From positions 1 through 5,649 of the forward strand of contig JBNAWC010000065.1 in the NCBI GenBank assembly GCA_049700035.1: a DNA stretch of 5,649 nucleotides. Direction: 5' to 3'. Of this stretch, positions 1 to 4,327 are shown in pieces; the stretch's first letter is position 1; each line of letters opens with the position of its first letter. Below the pieces are notes generated by a model. That model was given only the letters and a program-made list of their open reading frames with translations, did not search any database and was not told where the DNA came from. Origin of the DNA: JAVZLQ01 sp049700035 (lineage in GTDB: Archaea > Thermoproteota > Bathyarchaeia > Bathyarchaeales > Bathycorpusculaceae). The position numbers and the translations under genes are program-made.

Positions 1-85
1 CAAGAAACAAGCCCTAGAATGCCAAAAAGCAGCACAAAAACACCTAAAAAACACACGCATAGGAAACATACATCTACTTTCGTGA
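1..85 (+). CDS. C-terminal tail of a truncated gene, possibly a radical SAM protein (5' end off window)
   Basis: Frame 2 reads without a stop from the window edge to a TGA at 83-85, giving 27 codons that end in NTRIGNIHLLS. The piece has a balanced, helix-like composition (KKQALECQKAAQKHLKN) followed by a short hydrophobic end. The reading of frame 1 across the same bases is poorer in protein-like character. From memory, the ending 'L-x-N-x-RIGN-x-HLL' resembles the C-terminus of archaeal radical SAM proteins related to pyruvate formate-lyase activating enzymes; this is inference from a very short stretch. No cysteine motif of that family is visible here, because it would lie far upstream. 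23 of the 27 codons end in A or C, unlike the next gene. The HNH gene starts 44 bases downstream behind its own TATA-like box, so the two are probably separate transcription units. Confidence 0.45.
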   Translation, partial: KKQALECQKAAQKHLKNTRIGNIHLLS

Positions 86-87
86 GA

Positions 88-100
88 TTAAAATATAAAT
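88..100 (+). promoter_or_regulatory. TATA-like promoter element for the HNH gene
   Basis: The stretch TTAAAATATAAAT matches an archaeal TATA box. Its centre is about 35 bases before the ATG at 130, so initiation some 25 bases downstream would give a very short leader that still holds the ribosome binding site. It lies immediately after the stop codon of the upstream gene. No clear BRE purine run can be claimed. Confidence 0.45.
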
Positions 101-118
101 CTCCGATTCTAAATTTCT

Positions 119-123
119 GGTGA
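119..123 (+). promoter_or_regulatory. Ribosome binding site of the HNH gene
   Basis: GGTGA, complementary to the conserved 3' end of archaeal 16S rRNA, ends six bases before the ATG at 130. This supports that ATG as the true start. Confidence 0.6.
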
Positions 124-129
124 GCGAGT

Positions 130-705
130 ATGCCTCCGCCAGTGGTTAAGACTGTTAGAGATTTAATTTTTTGGCAGTATGCAAAGATAATTGCTGACTC
201 AGCGGGTTTTGGAAAGAAGAATTATGGTTTTGTGATGAAAAAGTTTCGGCAGCTTAAGGAAGGCGAAATTTTCTGGAATGAAATAAGGGAGTACGTTAAG
301 GAAAGGGAAAAGAAAGATGAATGCATTTTCTGTGGAACCAAAACAGACTTAACAATAGACCATATGTTGCCTCGTTGTTTTAATGGACCCGATGATGAGA
401 AAAATATTATCTGGGTATGCAAAGAGTGTAATTCGTCTAAAGGTTCCAAAAGGCTTTACGAATTTTGGACGGTTAAGAAAGGATTAGAAGGAGCCAAATA
501 TGAGGTGCCGAGGATTGCTGAAGGTAAATACCTTAAACTAGTCTATGAAGTTTTGAAAGAGAAAAATCTTTTAGATTTAGATGCCAACAAAATTAGAGAA
601 AGCATTTGTCCCAAATGTGACATAAAAAAGCTTTGTGTCAAGGAAAAATCCGAAGGCAAACTTTCCCCACTTTGTTTAGATGGTATTTTAACCCTATGTT
701 TTTAA
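130..705 (+). CDS. HNH endonuclease-family protein with an extra C-terminal four-cysteine cluster
   Basis: A 191-residue protein predicted to be a zinc-supported HNH nuclease. The HNH fold is visible at residues 65-104. CxxC at C65/C68 and CxxC at C97/C100 form the structural zinc site. D77-H78 is the metal and catalytic DH pair, N92 is the middle Asn, and N101 in CNSSKG takes the third position, which makes it an HNN-type variant. Residues 8-50 form a basic, aromatic N-terminal region (TVRDLIFWQYAKI and a KKNYGF motif) that I associate from memory with a conserved archaeal HNH group of unknown role. A second cluster, C160, C163, C169 and C182, lies near the C-terminus and could bind zinc or an iron-sulfur centre. 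There is no signal peptide or membrane segment, so it should be cytoplasmic. It stands alone, with no methylase, restriction-system or CRISPR partner in view, and converges on infB. Its low GC suggests relaxed selection or acquisition. DNA repair, defence and homing roles all remain open; nuclease activity is inferred, not shown. Confidence 0.8.
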   Translation: MPPPVVKTVRDLIFWQYAKIIADSAGFGKKNYGFVMKKFRQLKEGEIFWNEIREYVKEREKKDECIFCGTKTDLTIDHMLPRCFNGPDDEKNIIWVCKECNSSKGSKRLYEFWTVKKGLEGAKYEVPRIAEGKYLKLVYEVLKEKNLLDLDANKIRESICPKCDIKKLCVKEKSEGKLSPLCLDGILTLCF

Positions 706-726
706 GGTTCTACTGTTAACATTTTT
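699..726 (+). terminator. Possible T-rich terminator of the HNH gene in the convergent gap
   Basis: Two runs of five T (699-703, overlapping the stop codon, and 722-726) flank the 19-base gap between the convergent HNH and infB genes. Archaeal RNA polymerase ends at T-rich runs without needing a hairpin. The minus strand has no equivalent T run here, so infB must end further left, if it ends nearby at all. This is a weak call. Confidence 0.25.
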
Positions 727-2506
727 ATGCGGTCCAGTGTGGTGTTTTCTTTTTCATTATGTTTATGTATTCATTAAGCGCTTCCTGCTCTTCCACCGTC
801 AGCTTATCCATAAACGTTGTCTGCAAAGCCCTCGCGTGCTGCTCTGGCACCTTCACATACAACACATCCTTTTCAAATATGTGCCTACCCACCATGGGCT
901 TGTCTAGGCTTATCGCCACCTGCATCCCTTTGGTGGCTTCTGAAAGGGCCTGTCCCTTCTCTTGGATTTGCAGTATTTCGCCAACTTCCTCGCCATCCTC
1001 AGCTCTCACAAGCGTCAGCTTCGGCTTTATCTTCCCCGCTATCACTTCAACGCCCACTATTGCTGGTTTGGCTCTTCTGAAAACGTAGCCTTCCAAAATG
1101 CGAATCTTCGCTGGCTTAACCAAATTCGCGAATTCCTGCTCAATCTTCGCTTCACTTTGCGCCTTAAGCCAAGACAAATAATTGTCTATTAAATGATAGA
1201 TTATTCGTTCTTGAAAAATCTGTACGCCATTATTTTTTGCTTCTTCTTCAGCGTCTGGCAAAACCTTAACGTTAAAGGCTAAAATAGCCCCATAAAAAGG
1301 CTGATGCTCCTTAACAATGGCTGCCTCCGTAACTTCACGCTTCGAAACATCCCCAACATCCGCCATGCGAATAGGCACATTATTACGCTTCAAATGCTCA
1401 GCAATAGCCTCCAAAGAACCAAGCGTATCCGCCTTCAAAATCACACCATCCACATCAGTGGCAATCCTTATACGCTCAATCTCCTCCGAAACAAGCCTAA
1501 CATACTTATCAACGCTCTCGCCAACACCAACAGCATACAAAGGCGCACCAGCCAACGCGCCCTCCAAATCAGGCGCAACAACCTTAACACCAGCAGCAGC
1601 AGAAACAGAATCAACAGAAGAAAAACGGTCACGCGGATCCCTAATCTCATCAAGCGGCTTAGGAACCAAAATCGCCCTAATCCGCGTCACAATAGGCTTT
1701 TCTTTACCGCCAACAACAATCAAATCATCCCTGCGCAAAGTGCCATCATAAATAATCGTGTTAAGCGTCAAACCCAAGCCTGGCTCCTCCTTAACCTCCA
1801 AAACCGTACCCTTTGCTGGTCCCTCAGTTGTCTGCAAACGCTTCTTCAAGTACTGCTGCGTCAAACCCACAAGAACCATTAGAAGTTCGGTTATGCCCTC
1901 ACCCGTCTTGGCGCTTGTAGGCACAATAGCTATAGTCTTCGTGAAATCCTTTATACGGTCAAAACGGTCCGCCCTAAAGCCCAAACGCGAAAAGACGCCA
2001 ATAATGTCATAAATCCTATTATCCAGATCCTCACGCACATAAGGGTCCTGCATCTGATAAGCCTTCATGAAAGGCGTGTCAGGAAGCGACTTCCAGCCTG
2101 GAATACGGTCAATCTTGTTAGCGGCAACAAGAAAAGGCGTCTTACGCGACTTAAAAATCTCAAGGCACTCGTAAGTCTGAGCCTCAAAACCACGCAGCAC
2201 ATCAATAACAAGAATGGCGATGTCGGCAACACTTCCACCACGCTTACGCAAATTCGTAAACGCCTCATGTCCAGGCGTGTCAATAACAAGCAAACCAGGA
2301 ATCTCAATCTCGCCCTTAACCATCGACAACAACGGACCAACAAGCTGCTTAAGCGTGTCAACTGGAAAGAAACTAGCGCCAATATGCTGCGTTATCCCGC
2401 CAACCTCCCTAGCCTGAACACTTGTTTTGCGAATCTTATCCAAAAGCAAAGTCTTCCCAGTATCCACATGCCCAAGAACACAGACAATTGGCTGACGAAT
2501 AGACAT
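725..2506 (-). CDS. infB: Archaeal translation initiation factor aIF5B (IF2/eIF5B family GTPase)
   Basis: A 593-residue cytoplasmic GTPase of the IF2/eIF5B family, which promotes joining of the large ribosomal subunit and placement of initiator tRNA. All G motifs are present: G1 GHVDTGKT (12-19), the switch I GGIT threonine (T39), G3 DTPGH (76-80) with catalytic H80, G4 NKID (130-133) and G5 SAKTG (198-202). Domain II runs from about 230 to 345, domain III from about 352 to 450 (starting near ILKADTLGSLEA), then the long linker helix and domain IV reach the C-terminus. The length fits the compact archaeal form, without the long N-terminal extension of eukaryotic eIF5B. No intein interrupts the P-loop, a known insertion site in some archaea. 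The frame extends to an ATG at 2521, but GGAGG at 2515-2519 sits eight bases before the ATG at 2506, so I take 2506 as the start. Third-position base use changes sharply inside the gene near base 1260-1300. Confidence 0.97.
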   Translation of the reverse strand: MSIRQPIVCVLGHVDTGKTLLLDKIRKTSVQAREVGGITQHIGASFFPVDTLKQLVGPLLSMVKGEIEIPGLLVIDTPGHEAFTNLRKRGGSVADIAILVIDVLRGFEAQTYECLEIFKSRKTPFLVAANKIDRIPGWKSLPDTPFMKAYQMQDPYVREDLDNRIYDIIGVFSRLGFRADRFDRIKDFTKTIAIVPTSAKTGEGITELLMVLVGLTQQYLKKRLQTTEGPAKGTVLEVKEEPGLGLTLNTIIYDGTLRRDDLIVVGGKEKPIVTRIRAILVPKPLDEIRDPRDRFSSVDSVSAAAGVKVVAPDLEGALAGAPLYAVGVGESVDKYVRLVSEEIERIRIATDVDGVILKADTLGSLEAIAEHLKRNNVPIRMADVGDVSKREVTEAAIVKEHQPFYGAILAFNVKVLPDAEEEAKNNGVQIFQERIIYHLIDNYLSWLKAQSEAKIEQEFANLVKPAKIRILEGYVFRRAKPAIVGVEVIAGKIKPKLTLVRAEDGEEVGEILQIQEKGQALSEATKGMQVAISLDKPMVGRHIFEKDVLYVKVPEQHARALQTTFMDKLTVEEQEALNEYINIMKKKTPHWTA

Positions 2507-2514
2507 GGCAAATG

Positions 2515-2519
2515 CCTCC
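2515..2519 (-). promoter_or_regulatory. Ribosome binding site that fixes the infB start
   Basis: On the minus strand this reads GGAGG, a full match to the anti-Shine-Dalgarno core, with eight bases between it and the ATG at 2506-2504. The in-frame ATG at 2521-2519 overlaps this site and has only a GTGA directly against it, so the upstream start is unlikely. Confidence 0.7.
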
Positions 2520-2556
2520 ATTCACTGGCGCTCTTCAAAAATAATGCAGCATACCC

Positions 2557-2563
2557 TAATAAA
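2557..2563 (-). promoter_or_regulatory. Candidate TATA box for infB
   Basis: On the minus strand this reads TTTATTA, about 50 bases before the infB ATG, which would place initiation near 2533 and give a leader of roughly 27 bases that includes the GGAGG site. A second AT-rich run (2536-2547) is an alternative. Called by position and composition only. Confidence 0.3.
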
Positions 2564-2564
2564 C

Positions 2565-2574
2565 GCTTTTAAGC
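2565..2574 (+). promoter_or_regulatory. Candidate TATA box for the zinc ribbon gene
   Basis: GCTTTTAAGC has an AT core centred about 38 bases before the GTG start at 2607, a normal archaeal TATA distance for a short leader. The arms GCTT and AAGC are complementary around a central TT, so the element is nearly symmetric and could also serve the divergent infB side. Confidence 0.35.
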
Positions 2575-2596
2575 ACATGCCCTCCACTAGATTTTT

Positions 2597-2601
2597 GGTG
2601 A
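2597..2601 (+). promoter_or_regulatory. Ribosome binding site that fixes the zinc ribbon gene start
   Basis: GGTGA lies five bases before a GTG at 2607-2609. The translated protein from that GTG begins directly with the zinc ribbon (MPYCSKCG). The open frame runs upstream to an ATG at 2505, but that extra part overlaps infB and its promoter and looks non-coding. Confidence 0.6.
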
Positions 2602-2606
2602 AAAGC

Positions 2607-2924
2607 GTGCCGTACTGCTCAAAATGTGGAGCAAAACTGAAAGATGAAGACAAATTCTGCTATGCCTGCGGTGCCTCAGTCGCAAAAATCACGCGGGAAG
2701 AATTCTCTGTTTCTGCAGACAACCTAATCGAAAGGGTGAAGCAACTCTTACGTGAAGGGAACATCACAAGAATAATAGTCAAAGACGAGAAGGGAAACGT
2801 GCTTTTGGAGATTCCAGCGACAGTTGGCGTTATTGGCGCTGTTTTGGCTCCTTGGCTTGCAGCCCTAGGCGTAATAGCGGCACTGGTCACTAAATGTAAA
2901 ATTGTTGTGGAGAAAAGGGAATAG
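2607..2924 (+). CDS. Zinc ribbon protein with a DUF4342-like domain
   Basis: A 105-residue protein of unknown function with a GTG start set by the GGTGA at 2597-2601. Residues 4-21 are a double-CxxC zinc ribbon (C4, C7, C18, C21, in the style CSKCGAKL...FCYACGA). Residues 33-101 resemble DUF4342: an amphipathic helix (ADNLIERVKQLLREGN), a two-strand element (RIIVKDEKGNVLLEIP), then a hydrophobic glycine- and alanine-rich stretch at 69-95 containing APWLAALG. In the family this last stretch is characteristic; it could lie on or in the membrane, although P82-W83 and its length make one clean transmembrane helix uncertain. The gene is transcribed away from infB from a roughly 100-base shared intergenic region and converges on the small membrane protein gene. 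The zinc ribbon suggests binding to nucleic acid or protein, but no role can be assigned. Confidence 0.8.
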   Translation: MPYCSKCGAKLKDEDKFCYACGASVAKITREEFSVSADNLIERVKQLLREGNITRIIVKDEKGNVLLEIPATVGVIGAVLAPWLAALGVIAALVTKCKIVVEKRE

Positions 2925-2950
2925 CCTTTTACCGCTTAACGCTTAAAGTC

Positions 2951-3151
2951 CTACTCTGTCTTGGCAATTATTAAAACTAGTCCCAGGGCAAGCATGAATA
3001 CTGATAGGAAGCCGAAAAGCCACGTGTAGCCTCCTAAGTCTGAGATGCTTGTGAACGTGTAGTAGCTTGTGAGCGCGCCCACAATGAGCAATAGCACTCC
3101 GAAAAACTTTTCAGCCAACGTTAAGCCGAAACCGCCGCCTTCTTCACTCAT
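2951..3151 (-). CDS. Small membrane protein with two transmembrane helices
   Basis: A 66-residue hypothetical protein. After a short glycine-rich, acidic N-terminus (MSEEGGGFG) it has two hydrophobic segments, at about 16-34 (FFGVLLLIVGALTSYYTF) and 43-63 (TWLFGFLSVFMLALGLVLII), joined by a short loop with one Asp, and ends in a KTE tail. This is a helical hairpin expected in the cytoplasmic membrane. There are no catalytic or metal-binding residues to suggest a function, and I do not recognise a named family. A GGATGG-like site lies five bases before the ATG, and an ATTTAAAATA box is 50-59 bases upstream, so it may have its own promoter even though it lies 72 bases downstream of top6A on the same strand. 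A clean membrane pattern in a non-overlapping gap supports a real gene. Confidence 0.7.
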   Translation of the reverse strand: MSEEGGGFGLTLAEKFFGVLLLIVGALTSYYTFTSISDLGGYTWLFGFLSVFMLALGLVLIIAKTE

Positions 3152-3200
3152 AGCAGACCATCCATTTCGTCGAATGTTTTACATCATAAACGTGAACGGT

Positions 3201-3210
3201 TATTTTAAAT
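3201..3210 (-). promoter_or_regulatory. TATA-like promoter element for the small membrane protein gene
   Basis: On the minus strand this reads ATTTAAAATA, a good archaeal TATA match. It lies between the top6A stop (3224) and the ATG at 3151. Initiation about 25 bases downstream would leave a leader of roughly 27 bases. Confidence 0.45.
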
Positions 3211-3223
3211 TTCCCTTTTTCGC

Positions 3224-4327
3224 CTACCGAGTCTCTTCAAGTTTTGCTGGCAGATACTCATCGACAATGTATGTTAGACCGTATCTGCTGAAAGCCTCCT
3301 GCTCCGCCTTCCGCTTAATCTTCATGAAAGTTTTGATTTCCCTCTGCCACAACGGGTCCTTATAGCGTGGGTCCCGCTGCAGCTCGTAAAGCCTCTTCAT
3401 GTCCACGTCATCTAACGGGTCTGTTGGCAACTTATAATTGACAATGTCAGTTGCCCACACTCCGCTCCACTTGGCGTCTGGAGTGTTCAACTCGCGTAGG
3501 TGCGCTGCATTTGCAGAACCAGATATTATGACCATGGCTATGTGCATCCCCCACGGGTCGCCGTCCGTGAAAATGTAAACTGGAAGCTTAAGCTCGTTGT
3601 TTAATCGCCTAATAAAGTGCCTCGTAGCCCTCGGCGCTTGACCAGCAGTCAAAACAAGTAGGGCGTTAAACTTCTTGTGCACGTTCTCCTCTATGAAACG
3701 CGTGAACAAACCGCCCTTCTCTATGGCAATAACCTTGTCGGCTGTTGTTTTCACGAACTCCGCTGAAGTTAAGGCTGGACCAATTAGGACACCATCTGGG
3801 TGCGAAGTCAAGTTTAGCGTTCTCCCTTCATAGCCTGGCACTGTGTATTCTATTGTTAGGTCTCCGAAAACTGCTGAGCGCTCTTCTGGAAAAATGTTGA
3901 AGTCTTCTCTTGAAAATCCTAGGACTGTTTCCAAATCGGTTATGATGTTGTTTGATTCTTGCTGGTCTGTGAATGTCATCTCGTAGGCTTGTGCTGAATA
4001 GTAAACGTCCCTCAATGTTGAGGTTTTCCTTTGTGACGTTAGCTCGTGTGAGAAGGCTGCTGCCCAGACCAGCTGCGTGAACGGTTTTATGTGGCGAATG
4101 TTGCGTGTGCTTCTTCGTATGCGCCTATCGCCAAGAACGAACTGCCTCAAGTTTGGGTCGTAGTAAATGTTTTCTATTGAGCGGCTCGGCATGTCCACTG
4201 TCGGAAAATGTCCACTGTCCATCTGATTGTATATTTTTAAACCAAAATTCTGCAAGCTTGCCAAAACTTCTTTTCTTTTCTCCATTATGCTGCTCTTAAA
4301 CTTCTTCTGCTCCAAACTTTTCCACAC
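3224..4327 (-). CDS. top6A: DNA topoisomerase VI subunit A (Spo11-like cleavage subunit)
   Basis: The DNA-cutting subunit of the A2B2 type IIB topoisomerase, which relaxes and decatenates DNA by passing one duplex through a transient double-strand break. Numbered from the GTG at 4327 it has 367 residues. The winged-helix (CAP-like) domain holds the motif LRDVYYSAQ at 105-113, where the second tyrosine, Y110, is the expected nucleophile by comparison with Spo11 and archaeal Topo VI-A. The Toprim domain follows, with E203 in IEKGGLF and D255/D257 in FTDGDPWG as magnesium ligands. The C-terminal part is intact, so the enzyme looks functional. The start is uncertain. GTG 4327 overlaps top6B by 32 bases and has an AGGAG running into it, too close to serve it. 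The ATG at 4285 (residue 15) begins ten bases after the top6B stop and just before the conserved core, but lacks a strong ribosome site. Translation may be coupled to top6B either way. Confidence 0.96.
   Translation of the reverse strand: MWKSLEQKKFKSSIMEKRKEVLASLQNFGLKIYNQMDSGHFPTVDMPSRSIENIYYDPNLRQFVLGDRRIRRSTRNIRHIKPFTQLVWAAAFSHELTSQRKTSTLRDVYYSAQAYEMTFTDQQESNNIITDLETVLGFSREDFNIFPEERSAVFGDLTIEYTVPGYEGRTLNLTSHPDGVLIGPALTSAEFVKTTADKVIAIEKGGLFTRFIEENVHKKFNALLVLTAGQAPRATRHFIRRLNNELKLPVYIFTDGDPWGMHIAMVIISGSANAAHLRELNTPDAKWSGVWATDIVNYKLPTDPLDDVDMKRLYELQRDPRYKDPLWQREIKTFMKIKRKAEQEAFSRYGLTYIVDEYLPAKLEETR

Noticed and set aside
130..705. HNH protein as a homing endonuclease of an intein or intron
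   Set aside because: It is a free-standing gene with its own start and ribosome site, there are no splicing motifs or intron features around it, and the neighbouring infB is uninterrupted.
1304..1882. Long open frames on the plus strand opposite infB (192 and 144 residues)
   Set aside because: They lie wholly antisense to conserved aIF5B sequence. Their composition (Asn-, Arg-, Thr- and Ser-rich, without domain pattern) is what an A/C-rich, T-poor template strand yields because stop codons become rare.
2507..2521. infB start at the upstream ATG (2521)
   Set aside because: That ATG overlaps the GGAGG ribosome site, which is perfectly placed for the ATG at 2506.
2505..2606. N-terminal extension of the zinc ribbon gene to an ATG at 2505
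   Set aside because: It overlaps the infB start and promoter, its translation shows no conserved pattern, and a GGTGA site points to GTG 2607 directly before the zinc ribbon.
2933..2946. Tandem copy of CGCTTAA between the convergent small genes
   Set aside because: Two copies of seven bases in an intergenic gap are too short to call a functional repeat.
3224..4327. Spo11-like or MiniA/B-type divergent type IIB enzyme
   Set aside because: Subunit A has the normal Topo VI length with CAP and Toprim motifs, and it is paired with a full-type subunit B carrying H2TH-like and transducer regions.
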